A stretch of 64,000 nucleotides of DNA. It comes from Argentina anserina. Taxonomy: Eukaryota; Streptophyta; Magnoliopsida; Rosales; Rosaceae. The DNA is taken from the NCBI RefSeq assembly GCF_933775445.1, contig NC_065878.1, positions 8,505,395 to 8,569,394 of the forward strand, in the 5' to 3' direction. Below, piece after piece: positions 23,171 to 35,007 of this stretch. The notes under the pieces are model-generated. The model did not search any database and was not told where the DNA came from. It saw nothing but the letters and a program-made list of their open reading frames with translations. Each line of letters starts with the position of its first letter. Positions within the stretch are counted from its first letter, which is position 1. The position numbers were made by a program, and so were the translations under genes.

Positions 23171-24748
23171 TCCTAAACCACCTCAGGACCCATTAGTGCT
23201 TCATCACCAACTTCGGCCCAACAAATAGCTGATCTACATGGTCTACTGTAAAGAGCCTCATAAGGTGCCATGCCGATGCTTGAATGGTAACTATTGTTGT
23301 AGGCAAACTCAATCAACCTCAGGTGATCCTCCCAAATTCCTTTAAAATTAAGAATACAAGCTCTCAACATATCCTCCATCACCTGATTCACCATTTCTGT
23401 CTATCCATCAGTTTGAGGATGAAATGATGTACTCATATCCAAGGTAGTACCCAAAGCCTTTTGTAAACTACCCCAAAACTTTGAAGTGAAACATGCATCT
23501 CGATCAGAAACAATAGAAATAGGAGCTCCATGAAGTCTCACTATCTCATCCACATATAACTTCCCTAACACATCCATTGAGTACTTCCCTAACCAAGCGA
23601 CTCTTGCACGACAATATATATATTGTCACTCCAATAATCCATTATACCGGAAGCAATGTTATCTCCCTTCCGCTCTCATCCACGACAATTAATCGAAAAC
23701 ACCCGAAATGAGGAAGAAGAAAGGAACAAAAAAAACAGGTAACTTAAGATTTCCAAGGTTTAGCCAAGGCTTAGTAATACAATCTCATAATTTAAATAGA
23801 ACCCGCAACATTATATAATTCAACAACCCATATATATGTATCGTAACCGTACCTTCCATTTGCTCCAAGTCGGTCAGAAACCACCGGAATCGCCGATGTA
23901 AGATCACGAATCAGGGATTGAAGATCAGAGGTTACCCGACTCGATTCCACCGGCGATTCGGGCTTCACTGCGTAAGGAATTGTGCTTAGGAGGAGGAAGG
24001 AGGACTCGCCGTCGTAGCCTCGAGTTCCGGCGTCGCCGGTGACGTTGAGTTCGCCGGTGCAGCAGCTGCTCTCTCACGACAGCGACTGAGACACAGCTCG
24101 GGGTGAGTCGCCGCTACCACAGATCGTCGTGGTTCGGCCGTGCGGTCCCAACTACACCGGCGGTGTCATGAACGGTGGCCGAAGGAGCGAGATCGCCGGT
24201 GGAGAAGTCGGCAAATAAGAGTTAGGTCGGGGGAGAGGAGAGAAGCTGCGGGAGAAATTTTCCTGTTTTGGATCCTACTCTGTGCTATTCGGATCCTATC
24301 TCGAATAATCAAGATCTTCTCTGAGGTTTCCTAAACTACCTCAGGACCCATTAGTGCTTCATCACCAACTTCGGCCCAACAGATAGCTGATCTACATGGT
24401 CCACCGTAAAGAGCCTCATAAGGTGTCATGCCGATGCTTGAATGGTAACTATTGTTGTAGGCAAACTCAATCAACCTCAGGTGATCCTCCCAAATTCCTT
24501 TAAAATCAAGAATACAAGCTCTCAACATATCCTCCATCACTTGATTCACCATTTCTGTCTATCCATCAGTTTGAGGATGAAATGATGTACTCATATCCAA
24601 GGTAGTACCCAAAGCCTTTTGTAAACTACCCCAAAACTTTGAAGTGAAACATGCATCTCGATCAGAAACAATAGAAATAGGAGCTCCATGAAGTCTCACT
24701 ATCTCATCCACATATAACTTCCCTAACACATCCATTGAGTACTTCATC
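22434..24748. repeat. Tandem duplication of a 1,157-bp LTR-integrase block
   Basis: The sequence from AACCAAGCGACTCTTGCACG at 22434 recurs at 23591, and the text before the junction (CATCCATTGAGTACTTC at about 23571) recurs at about 24729, an offset of 1,157-1,158 bases. Each copy contains part of the LTR and the last readable part of integrase, in the same order. I count roughly 30 differences by eye, about 97% identity. Both copies share the same TAG in the integrase frame and the same LTR/integrase fusion, so the deletion and the stop came before the duplication. Confidence 0.93.
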
Positions 24749-25263
24749 GATATTGGAAGAAAGTGTGCCGACTTCGTCAATCGATCGACAATCACCCATA
24801 TTGCATCGTGACCCTTCGTGGACTTAGGCAGTCCTGTCACAAAGTCCATAGAAATTTGCTCCCACTTCCAAAGAGGAATATGAAATGGCTTCAACATGTC
24901 AGCGGGTCGCTGATGCTACTCTGCCTACACTTGCTGATAAGTTAGACACTTTGATACGAACACTGCCACGTCTTTTTTCATTCCATTCCACCAGAATTGC
25001 CTGCATAGGTCCTTGTACATCTTGGTGCTCCCTCGGTGCACTGTATAATGAGATCGGTGTGCTGCACGAAGGACCTCCTCTTTGAGATTTGCACAATCTG
25101 GAACACACAATCTTGTCCCAAACCTCAGACCTCCATCGGATCCAACTTTCCACTTGGATGGACATTCATCAAGCGAATCTACCACAAGATCTGCCAACTT
25201 AGCCTGTGTGAATCTATCTTGTGCCTGACCCTGAATGATCCTTGTGATTAGTGTAGGCTGCAT
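23173..25263 (-). pseudogene. Ty3 integrase remnant, 3' part present twice
   Basis: The segment 24925-25263 has the zinc-binding H2C2 part (AHRSHYTVHRGSTKMYKDL ... KCLTYQQ). After a frameshift, 24559-24897 is the catalytic core with [13 protein letters not shown] (first Asp), [14 protein letters not shown] (second Asp) and SFHPQTDG, where the next codon is TAG in place of the usual Gln. 24331-24552 continues beyond the stop with [12 protein letters not shown] (the catalytic Glu lies just before Met) and [19 protein letters not shown] second copy of this end lies at 23173-23394. The C-terminal part and any chromodomain are absent. Not functional. Confidence 0.9.
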
Positions 25264-25299
25264 TGCGACACTACCAAGACTGTGGGTTCTCTTCCTGAT

Positions 25300-26512
25300 T
25301 GCACAAGATCGAACTCAAATGCGGTCTCGAGCATAAGTCATTCTTGAACCATAAGAGAAGCTATCATACCCCTCGGTTTCCTACTTAACGCCTCGACAAC
25401 CACATTCGCTTTTCCAGGACGATACTCCAAGGTGAAGTCATAATACTTAAAGAGTTCCATCCATCTCCTCTGCCTCATATTCAATTCCTTTTATGAGAAC
25501 AGATACTTCAAACTCTTATGATCAGAAAAGAGTTGAAATTTCTCACCATACAAGTAATGCCTCCAAATCTTTAAGGCAAAAAAAACTGCAACGAGCTCTA
25601 GATCGTGAGTGGGTAGTTTTTCTCATGAACCTTTAACTGTCTAGAGCTATAAGCAACCACACCTCCATGCTGCATCAATACACACCCTAAGTCTTGATGT
25701 GAAGCATCGCTATAAATGACATAACCACCCCCACTAGTGGAAATTGTCAACACTGGAGCCGTAGTCAATCGAGTCTTTAGTTTGTTGAAGACATCCTCAC
25801 ATGTTTCTGTCCATACAAACTGAACATCCTTCTTGGTCAACTTGGTCAAAGGCGATGCAATACTAGAAAACTCTTCAATGAATCTCCAGTCATAGCCTGC
25901 CAACCCAAGGAAATTACGAATCTCTATAGGAGTCTTTGGACGACTCGAACTCTTCATTGTCTCCACCTTTTATGGGTCCACTAACACATCATCCTTTGAG
26001 ACTACATGACCAAGGAACTTAACTTCTTCCTTCCAAAACTCACACTTCTCAAGCCTGACATACAATTTTGATTCTTTTATAGTTTGCAGCACAATCTTCA
26101 GATGTACCACATGCTTCTCTTGGGACTTGGAGTATATCAGGATGTCATCAACAAACACTACTACAAACTCATCGAAGTATTGGCTAAAGATTTGGTTCAT
26201 CAAACTCATAAAAACGGCAAGTGCATTTGTTAGACCGAAGGGCATGACAACAAACTCATAGTGTCCATACCTACTCCTGAAAGCCGTCTTTGAGATATCT
26301 TCCTCCTTCACTCTGAGTTGATGGTAACCGGATCTCAGGTCAATCTTAGAGAATACCGGAGCCCTTCTAAGCTGATCGAACAAGTCATAAATCCTAGGCA
26401 AAAGATACATATTCTTGATGGTTACCTTATTCAATTCCCTATAGTCCACACATAACCGCATGGAACCATCTTTCTTTTTCATGAACAACACCGGCTCCCT
26501 AAGGTGAAACAC
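25300..26512 (-). pseudogene. Ty3 reverse transcriptase and RNase H remnant
   Basis: Residues of the 25970-26512 frame include [49 protein letters not shown] and the active site [14 protein letters not shown], so the catalytic block is intact here. The frame then stops at 25967-25969 and resumes at 25966-25598 with [14 protein letters not shown] and the RNase H start ([17 protein letters not shown], with the first catalytic Asp). Beyond about 25598 the RNase H continues in shifted frames to about 25380. The start of the RT frame (before 26512) is broken off from the protease. Confidence 0.9.
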
Positions 26513-26517
26513 TAGGT

Positions 26518-27122
26518 CTAATGGAACCCTTGGTCCAATATCCCATATATCTGCTCTTTCAACTCTTCATGCTCATTCTGCCCCATCTTATAAAGCGCAT
26601 TCGACACATGTGTTATACCGGGTACAACATCAATGCAGAAATCAACAACTCTCCGAGGAGGTAAACCCGGTATCTCCTGAAACACTTCACTATACTCAGA
26701 TACCACAACAATGTCTGCGATAGCTACTTCCTGATCCACAGACTCCACATGTGCCAAGAGTCCTGCTCTCATGGCATTATCTGACTTGAGGCAACGATAA
26801 CGAAAACTGGCTCTCCGAGACTATGGAAAAACACTACCATGTCAAAGAAATCGATCAAAACATGTTGTGGCCTTGACCAATCAATTCCTAAGATCACATC
26901 ATAAGTATGGTCCGGAATCACTATCAAATAAGCAGAGAATTCTCTACCTCCAATCACAATAGGACAAGCCTTGTAGATTGTCTCCAGCTCGAGAGACAGT
27001 CCAAGAGATGTAGGAATCAAACCTAACCCCTCCACTACCGAACTAGCAATAAAAGAGTGTGATGCTCCTGTATCAAACAGTACTCTAGCGAGGTAGTCAA
27101 AAATAGATAAGGTGCCTTCCAC
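26518..27122 (-). pseudogene. Ty3 protease and pre-RT linker remnant
   Basis: The 26769-27122 frame contains LFDTGASHSFIASS, the aspartic protease active-site loop (D-T-G), followed by VILGIDWSRPQHVLIDF. A shifted frame (26518-26772) holds EIPGLPPRRVVDFCIDVVPG and a [14 protein letters not shown] block that normally leads into the RT. The family uses a homodimeric pepsin-like fold to cut the polyprotein. A frameshift near 26770 separates the two parts. Confidence 0.85.
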
Positions 27123-28149
27123 TCATGTGTCCGCTGACCCACCGCAAACACTCTAGCTTGGCCCGCATGTAATTGCCTCTGCTGATGTTCCGGTCTACCC
27201 TGTTGAGGTCGGGTGCAGTCTCTAGCCATATGTCCTACTTGCCCACACCTGAAACAGCCCGCCTTCCTCGGCTTCGGGCAAGTAGTGGGGTAGTGACCCA
27301 TTTCGCCGCAAATGAAACACTTTACTGATGCCAATTGCCTGACAAGTGCAGCCCTAACAGATGGAGATGTCGCCTTAGCTGGAGTCTGGTAATAGGTCCT
27401 CGGCCTCTTCCAAGATCCACTTTTCAGTCCCGCAGACCCACACCCTAAACTGATTGCCTTCACTTTTCCTCGAGCATCCCTAGCATCCACATCGCCTCCT
27501 CGAGTCTTATTTTCTTATTCCAAATTCAGGGCACTCTCATACATCAATTCCTTGGTAGCCAGAGAAAGTGCTGATACAATGGTCTTATACTCTTGCTTAA
27601 GTCCCCGTAGGAATTTCTGAGCCAAGGAGGTCACACACATTGGCTTAACAAACCAATACAACTGTGCAAAATGGGCTCATACTTCCTGACGGTCATATCT
27701 CCCTGCACCTAATCCAGAAATTCAAGTTCCAATTCCTCCCATGTCAGTGTGGACACATCCATAGTCCGTCCCGTACTCTTCCACTAATCCATATCATCAT
27801 CCTTTAAGAAGAATGTAGCTATCATCCTCTTCTCAATCTCTGAGCACATCACCATCTCAAAGTACGTTTCCATACTCTCGATCCAATGATCCGCCACCAT
27901 ATGATCTAGAGCCCCATGAAATGATGGCGCTGACAGACTATTGATGTTCTTGATCAGCTTAAGCACATGACCCTCGTCTCTAACGACAGCCTCGGGGTCA
28001 ACGTGTTCAACCAGTGGTGCCACCTCCTCATAGAGGTTCTCCACGTTGCGGACTCGGTTTCCACCCCTCACTCGGCCTCGGCCTCTTTCCCGTCCTCGGC
28101 CTTGCGCATGGCCCTTCTTTAAATTCATCACCTTGAAACATTTAAACAC
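27035..28149 (-). pseudogene. Ty3 gag remnant with two CCHC zinc knuckles
   Basis: The N-terminal part (27784-28149) has an RGRERGRGRVRGG-type basic stretch and a capsid-like segment (PSFHGALDHMVADHWI) ending at an in-frame TAG near 27782. The middle part shows WEELELEF and QGDMTVRKYEP in shifted frames, with the usual intervening block apparently lost. The C-terminal frame (27035-27490) has CFICGEMGHYPTTC and CFRCGQVGHMARDC, two nucleocapsid zinc knuckles. Structural protein of the particle; broken by the stop and at least one shift. Confidence 0.88.
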
Positions 28150-28405
28150 TTAGTCAATACATGTAAAATCTTGAATCCAAATAAAATAGATCCAACATAT
28201 ATTAACCAAGATATTTAGAGGGAAGATGAATCATTGAAGTATTATCACAACACCTCTATTTCGAGGACCAAACCTTAAGGTGTGGCTCCTAACACTCTTG
28301 CGTATCTAGTGACATATCAATACCGAAGAATATGTGATGGGGATCCGCTACAGTTGGGCCATCGCTTCTGGATGATATTGATAGATCACCAAATACGCAA
28401 CCTAC

Positions 28406-28417
28406 GCTCTGATACCA
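28406..28417 (-). other. tRNA-iMet primer binding site of the gypsy element
   Basis: On the minus strand it reads TGGTATCAGAGC, complementary to the 3' end of plant initiator-Met tRNA. It lies two bases inside the LTR edge at 28420 and proves the element's minus orientation. Confidence 0.92.
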
Positions 28418-28419
28418 AC

Positions 28420-29641
28420 TGTCACAGCCCCGAAATTTCAAATGATAAAAATTCGAATTTGAAGCCATGAAAACTCTAAAACAGTCTCAAATATATTGAA
28501 ATCATCTTATAGTAACAGTGTATTAAAACAGAGTTCATAGTACGACTCAGTCGACTTGAATAATACATAACCAATTATACCTCAAGTATTATGACAAATA
28601 TAAATGTAAAATTCACTCAATCCTCACCACAAATAGAAGGAATAAACTTCGGAAATCTTCAAAGTAAGCCCTCCAAATCTGCTAATCCACACCTGCAGAA
28701 CTATCCCCTACACCATCGAATATGTGCACCGGGATTGTAAACACAAACCCGGTAAGCTTTTCAGCTCGTATGAGTAAACCAACAGTATAACATACATCGC
28801 ATACAAAAGAAAATAACTGATAACATTTAAAGATAAGCGTACTCATGAGATACTGGACGACCCCTCTGGTTATCTAATAATATTTGAAAATATGTGTACT
28901 CATGAGACATTGGGTAACCCATCTGTTTACCCAATATCATTTAAAAACACGGGTACTCATGACACGCAAGTACTCATCTGTTACCTCTCATGAAAGACGC
29001 CGACAGACACTAGGAAACCCATCTGTTACCCAATATAACTCAAAACATGGGTACTTATGAGACCCAGGCAACTCATCTGTTACCCCTTATGCAGTACACC
29101 GGCAGATAGACTAGAGCTCTAACTGATCGTAACTGACACCCGGCCAAGGCTTGGTTCCGATTACTGCCAATAATGTCTGAAGACCAGAAAACGTTTTAAC
29201 AAGACTCAATATTAAAACCACGTACAATATAACAATTAATACATGTTTATTGTACTACAACCAAGCGACTCTTGCACAACAATATAAATATAGTCATCAC
29301 AATATAATCTCATTTGGAAATAAAAACCGTAACATTATATAATATAACAACCCATATATATATATATCGTATTTACCATTTTTGTACACATACACAACCA
29401 ACTATATTATATAAATGTCACCATTCAATTTTTTAAAGAAATGGTAAATATTGGTCCCTGCCAAGGGTATACTTGTCATACTGAGATTTACTCACTTTAT
29501 TTCCTGCGTGTAACTTTAACGACACCGAGGGTGATTCCCTCACTCGTTTCATCGGACACCTAGTGGCATAACAACGTGCTTAAAAAATGATACATAAAAT
29601 CACAAGTGATTATTAATTACAGCTGAATTATTGTTCATCAC
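28420..29641 (-). repeat. 5' LTR of the gypsy element, truncated
   Basis: Starts TGTCACAGCCCCGAAATTTC next to the primer site. It contains four to five 'TACTCATGAGAC' repeats (28850-29100), the 'CCAAGCGACTCTTGCACAAC' segment (29265) and ends its similarity to the copy at 2421 near 'GAATTATTGTTCATCACG' (29641). The remaining kilobase expected for this family is missing. Confidence 0.82.
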
Positions 29642-30769
29642 GTCTTGCCTTACAGTCTGTGAAAGGGTAACATCTACTGTCAGTGGTGGCAGGTAGAAAA
29701 AAAATTATTGAAAGTTTGTCTCTAACAGCAATGCCAGTACCTCGAATAATGCATATGATATTTGAGAATGGGATTCATGGTTTGTCACTTTAGAGATTAA
29801 CTAGAGATAATGCGCACTATGTTATAACTGTGGACCTGTGGTTGGGCAAGGAAGGTTCACACCTATGAGGAGATAGTTAAGGTTACTTATTCAATATTTT
29901 CATTCTACATGGTATGTTTCTCACTTAGCTACTTTAAGATTGCTCTTCATTTTCGTGATTTTAATTTGTTGTGCATAGATGAGTATCCACGACTTTTCTA
30001 GCAAAGTCAATGATGCGATTAAGTTACGAGTTTTATGGATTTTATTCACTTTTTATGATAAAAGAAAAAAGCTTTAGTTGATTCATAGAATTTGACCAGA
30101 GGGTAAGGGCAGCTGAATATTAGTTTGACATGGCTCATCCTATACACAAAATCAAGTATGAGACAATCTGCTGTTACGAATATAAAAATTTAGTGTTAAG
30201 ACCTAGTACTGAAGTTACACTTATGGAGAATATCAAATTTACAACCATTCTATCAAGCATTGTAAGACAAAATGTTCCAATTTTTATATATTCTTGAAGG
30301 CAATTATGATAGATAGGTTCATTTCTAAAGTTTCTTATGCCCATTTGACCAGGTTATAATACATGTTCAATAGTGCATATGTTTACTCATATAGTTCATT
30401 GTCAATATTTATTTTGGATCCCAAGCTAAATTAAAAAGAAAGAGAACAGAAGATTTTTTCCTTTTATTTCAGGAGTAAACTAGAACTTCTATTTATCTAA
30501 TTGGAAAAGTAGTTGCCATTAATATTCAAATTCCAATGGCAATGAGATTTGAAGACCTTTCCTTGTTCATTTTTGCACATAGTAGTCATCAGTCTTCACT
30601 GTAGCCACAACAATATGAGATTTAAATGATGGCTAAGCATTGAGGTTGTATATTTTGATATACTGCAATTGGCACTTTATATCTGCTAAAGGTCCCTATT
30701 CTAAATTCTAAACAGTCCTCCATTTTTGAAATTCTTGAATGTTGATCCACAAGAATTGTCTATAGCTGA
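29642..30769. other. Intergenic, no recognised gene
   Basis: AT-rich DNA with only short frames. I see no domain, repeat or element end here. Confidence 0.5.
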
Positions 30770-32420
30770 TGTAAGTTTCCTAAAAATGACCAAATACCTT
30801 TCTATACGTGCAGCTTTGAATCCATTAGTGCAACTTTCTATTCTGATAAACTAGCTTTAGTGCTGTTGAAGGCCTTTCTATTCCTCACCTGGTGTTTGAA
30901 TTGAAAATAAATTAGCTTTAGTGCTGTTGAAGGCCTTTCTAAAAATCTTCAGCTGTATCGTTTCGTTACTTTCGTAAGCCATAAGATTCCTTTGTTGATC
31001 TTGTGTAATATACTTATATTACTCTCCAGAGTTCCTCCTAATTTTGTGTGTGTATATTTGTGCATGGGAAATGAAAAGTCTCTGAGCTGTTCAAAGAAGC
31101 AAAGAAAGTAGATGTCATTCCTAACTTGACTGGTCAGAGAGAGTAGTACTATGACATTGCATCTGTTGGTCTCGTGAACTTGTTGCAGCATCAGAATCAT
31201 GGTTATAATTTTTGAGTGAGAGAGGCGTATGCAGCAAAACTATCAAGTACATGTACTCCCTTAAAGGCCTTCTGATCGATATTGAAGGGTCTCCATCTGC
31301 AAAACTCAAAGGCATGGCAGCTACTTCGTCATTTACCCGGTGCCTTCTCTTATAGGAGAACAACGTACGACTTGGCTTGCTTCTAAATTTTATATAGTTC
31401 TATCAAACTTTTCTAATCCTTTCACTGATTTGGTTCATTCTCAAAATCGAACATGAAAAATTGGGCTAGCTTGAGAAACATTTAGAAGTACAATTGTTCA
31501 AGTATCATAGTCGTTGGTTCTGGTTAGACTTTCGCAAATTGTATAACATGTTCTTCGTTACGTATGTCCTGCAACATCTCTGATTAAAATCCCATCTTTT
31601 CTTGTGATAATCAAGCTTTTGTCATATTGCTAGTGACGTTTCTCTTATACGAGCATAATGTACGACTTCACTCTAAGTTAAAGAAACCAAATGCACAACT
31701 CCTCTTTTCCCTTATAACCCCTTGATCACATTTACTTGTCACTCTATCCTCAACCAGCTCACTGCTACCAGATCTTGATTGCTATATCCACTTCATGTAA
31801 TCCTCAAGTCAATCAAATTAAGAGTAGTTTTTGCCTAAGGTTAATACTAATGCAGTAAATTATAACTGAAACAGTGTAATTCTGTGACTCCGCAGCTAGC
31901 TTGTTTAATTCATTAACGGCCGTATCTTCCTTTGGTTAAAAATTGGCCTTGGCACATGCATTGTACATCATTTGTGAAAGGTGGAAAGTTATGTCTATAG
32001 GGAAATGAAAGATCTGAGTTGTCAAAGAAAGTAGATGTGATATGAGAAAGTATGGCATGACATCTCTTGGTCCCGTGAACTTATTGCAGAATCTGAATCA
32101 GAATCTGATTCATGATTATAAAGTTTGAGTGTGCATATATACCAACAGTATCAAGTATGTACTCACCTTAAGGCTTTTGATGCTGAAATGTCTCCAATCT
32201 GCAAACCTCCTAGGCATCACAGCTCCTTTGTCAGTTTCCTAGTGACTTCTCTCGTATAAGAGCATAACATAAGACTTTGCTTGCTTCTAACTTAGAAGTT
32301 CAAGAGATCAGTGCAACTCCTCTTTAACCTTTAAGGGTTAAGCCCTTTGGTCACATTCACTTCTCACTTCCCAGTCCATCCGTAATTAGCTTTCTGGTAC
32401 CAGATCTTGAAAGGTACTTT
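30770..32420 (+). promoter_or_regulatory. Duplicated upstream region of B3 gene 2
   Basis: 30770-30840 (TTTCCTAAAAATGACCAAAT, then 'GAATCCATTAGTG') resembles 19553-19620 upstream of B3 gene 1, so the gene duplication included upstream DNA. Inside this region a second, local duplication is visible: 31070-31230 resembles 31995-32130, and 31285-31380 plus 31625-31790 resemble 32195-32410. Shared stretches include 'TTGCAGCATCAGAATCA' and 'ACCAGATCTTGA'. A short 27-base repeat (AGCTTTAGTGCTGTTGAAGG...) also occurs twice at 30852 and 30913. Likely promoter and leader sequence; the effect on expression is not known. Confidence 0.6.
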
Positions 32421-32636
32421 CTGATTTTCTTGACATTGATGGTTATTCTTCCCCTACTAGTCCCTTAAAGCACGTCTTTGTTAAATAATTCCATCAACGT
32501 TGTTGTGTGCATGCTGAAATCCTGAAATCTGGTGCTCATGAATGGCATAGATAGTCTAGTGCTCGTTTAATGGGGTATTGTCACTATTGTCCATGATATT
32601 ATATTTAATCCTTAGTTTTTAATATTCTTTTTTCAG
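32414..32636 (+). other. Probable 5'-UTR intron of B3 gene 2
   Basis: Donor TTGAAAG/GTACTT (32413/32414) and acceptor TTTTTTCAG/GTACTT (32636/32637) bound a 223-bp intron ending 30 bases before the ATG. It matches the leader intron proposed for copy 1 in place but is much shorter. Inferred from splice motifs only. Confidence 0.5.
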
Positions 32637-32666
32637 GTACTTTTTTTGCTGCTTAGTTAGTCTAAA

Positions 32667-33212
32667 ATGGGAGAACCGGCAGGCCAATCCTCATCAGAAC
32701 CCACAATTGAACTGTGCGGCGATGAATTCTGGCCACTTTCAGGGAAACCTTTCTTTGACATCATCATTACAACATCACATATCATGCCTAAATGTCAAAT
32801 GGTACTGAACTAAACCCCATGTACATATGTGCTTAATTTGAAGCTTAATATAGTCTATTTCATTGAAATGAGTATTGAAATAACTGTAACTGTGTAGTCA
32901 ATCCCAGCCAAACTACATCCGCTACTACCACCCGATTCAGTCCCTATGGTTCTCACATTTGGGGGCAGGATTTGGGAAATGACATGCAAGGCAGTCAATA
33001 ATAACTCACAAGTACTCATGGATAGACCGTCGTGGAAAGCATTCGTCGAGGACAATAACCTTAAGGTTGGAGATGGGTGTCTGTTTGAACTCATGGAATG
33101 CAGCAGCACAAAGCTTGTATTCAGAGTCCAAATTCTTAGAGGTTCCATCCCAGCTCAACTTCTAGACAAGTACCATGGCGAGGATGCAGAGAAGCCCATT
33201 GTAATCGATTGA
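32667..33212 (+). CDS. B3 DNA-binding domain protein (copy 2), two exons
   Basis: Exons are 32667-32801 and 32898-33212, joined in phase 0 at the same codon position as copy 1 (after ...CQM), giving 149 residues. The single B3 domain runs from DEFWPLSGKPFFDIIITTSH through VPMVLTFGGRIWEM and SWKAFVEDNNLKVGDGCLF to FRVQILRGSIPAQLL. Compared with copy 1 it has the same C-terminus (EKPIVI) and differs mostly in the loop after the WEM motif, which is four residues longer. Such short B3 proteins are thought to be nuclear DNA-binding factors. Both exons are fully open, which suggests continued selection. A copia element sits 125 bp beyond the stop and may have cut the 3' UTR. Confidence 0.9.
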
Positions 33213-33337
33213 TTAGTTTAAATATGATGCCATCAATATTAGTATTGTTTCAATCGCAATTCAGTAATCCAACTAACGTTGTGGTTTGAACTCTTCGATC
33301 TAAGGCTTACTTATTGTGCTGCACTTGGAAGTTGACA

Positions 33338-33637
33338 TGTAGAAATTCATGCTGAGGTTTAAACTCAATTGTATTGATTTATTCGAATGATGCAAGAAAA
33401 ACACAGTTTACTGCATATATACAAGAGAAAACAAAGACCTTAAAAGTTCCCCCTAAAAGTTCCTCACAACATGGATCAATGTTTCCTAATTGACAAATAG
33501 AAACCAATCAACTCTAGCACCACAAAACAAGGAGGAGATGACAGATGGGAATTTTGGGAGGATGAACATGCAGAGCACATAACAAAACCTAACTGCTCCA
33601 AGCTGCAGCACGACAGAACAACAGCACTATCTCAATA
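33338..33637 (-). repeat. Copia 3' LTR
   Basis: 300 bp; reads 5'-TATTGAGATAG ... TTTCTACA-3' on the minus strand. With the TSD taken into account the element starts with TA rather than TG. It differs from the other LTR at nine positions. Confidence 0.93.
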
Positions 33638-33652
33638 CTCTCCCTCAAGCTG
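33638..33652 (-). other. Copia polypurine tract
   Basis: On the minus strand it reads as CTTGAGGGAGAG next to the 3' LTR, the usual place and composition of a copia PPT. Confidence 0.8.
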
Positions 33653-35007
33653 GATTAAGAGAAAACCTTAATCCAAGCTTGGAAAGAAGAAGTTCAAACT
33701 GTGCAGAGGAAAGGATCTTGGTAAAGAGATCGGCAATTTGATCACAGAACCTGGTATACACAGTCTCGATAACCTTGGCTTGAACTTGATTTTTGATGAA
33801 GCGACAATCCACTTCAATGTGTTTGGTGCGTTCATGAAACACTGGATTGACAGTAATATGCATGGCTGCTTGATTATCACAGTACAACATGATATGAGAA
33901 GGATGTGAGATACCGAGTTCAAGCAACAAAGCTTTCAGCCAAATGAGTTCACAAGCTACAGATGTCATAGCTCTATATTCTGCTTCAGCACTACTCCTTG
34001 TCACAACTGATTGCTTCTTGCTCTTCCATGTAACAAGATTGCCTCCAACAAATGTGTAATAACCTGTGGTTGATTTTCTATCCAGTGCATTTCCTGCCCA
34101 ATCTGAGTGTGAATATCCAATAATCTGATAATGATCATTCTTGTTCATTGCTATGCCTCTACTCACAGTACCCTTCAGATAGCACAAGATTCTCTTAACC
34201 ATATTGAAATGAAAAGAGTTAGGAGAATGCATAAATTGGCTAACCAGGCTCACTGCATAAGTGATATCAGGCCTTGTGATAGTAAGGTACATCAGTTGAT
34301 ATAAGCTAATATCATCAAGGATTGTGTCTGGGTGTCCAAATCATTTTGCTGCATAAAGGGGTTCGTGCAGGCTTGCAATCGGACATTTCAGCTTCATGTA
34401 GAAGATCAACAACATACGTTCGTTGATTTAAGAACAGGCCAGTAGAGGTATGATTCATCTCAATTCCCAAAAAATAACTTAGAGAACCAAGTTCCTTGAT
34501 TGCAAATGCATTATGAAGAACAACCTTTAAGCCATGGATTTCACTTTCATTATTTCCTGCAACAATAAGATCATCAACATAGACAAGAACCACAAGTTTC
34601 CCAGAAGTACAGTTTTTCACAAATAAAGATGAATCATAATGACTTATTTGGAACCCTGATGAGATGAGAACAGAACTAAGTTTGGAATACCAAGCTCGAG
34701 GTGATTGTTTTAATCCATACAAGGCTTTGTGGAGCTTACAGACCATACCAACTTCATTCTCTCTTGGATGATCTGGAGGAATTTTCATATATACATCTTC
34801 TTCAAGGTCTCCATGCATAAAGGCATTCTTGATATCCATCTGAGATAGAGACCAACTAGAATTTATAGCAATAGATAAAAGAACTCTTACTGTGTTCATC
34901 TTGGCTACTGGAGCAAAGGTTTCTTTATAGTCAACTCCAAGGGTCTGTGTGAAGCCCCTAGCTACTAATCGAGCTTTATGCCTTTGGGAAGAGGGACAAT
35001 ACTCCAT
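33645..35007 (-). pseudogene. Copia reverse transcriptase and RNase H (broken)
   Basis: The RT frame (34315-35007) holds KARLVARGFTQTLGVDYKET, VLLSIAINSSWSLSQMDIKN, FMHGDLEEDVYMKIPP, LYGLKQSPRAWYSKL and the active site LVVLVYVDDLIVAGN. A frameshift near 34300 separates it from 33645-34292, which starts in YLTITRPDITYAVSLVSQF and continues through the RNase H blocks DWAGNALDRKSTTGY, SSAEAEYRAM, LYCDNQAAMHI and HIEVDCRFIK. Catalytic residues appear intact in each part, so loss of function comes from the frame breaks. Confidence 0.93.

Larger units (their letters stand above)
21607..29641 (-). mobile_element. Decayed Ty3/gypsy retrotransposon (family A)
   Basis: On the minus strand, from right to left: partial 5' LTR (28420-29641), tRNA-Met primer site (28406-28417), gag, protease, RT, RNase H, integrase, then LTR sequence (21607-23170). 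The order protease-RT-RNase H-integrase marks Ty3/gypsy. The 3' part is rearranged: LTR sequence is fused straight to the integrase reading frame at 23171, so the integrase C-terminus, any chromodomain, the PPT and part of the 3' LTR are gone. The junction is present twice because of a tandem duplication. Stops and shifts break every gene. The outer TSD is not identifiable because the right LTR is truncated. Confidence 0.9.
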
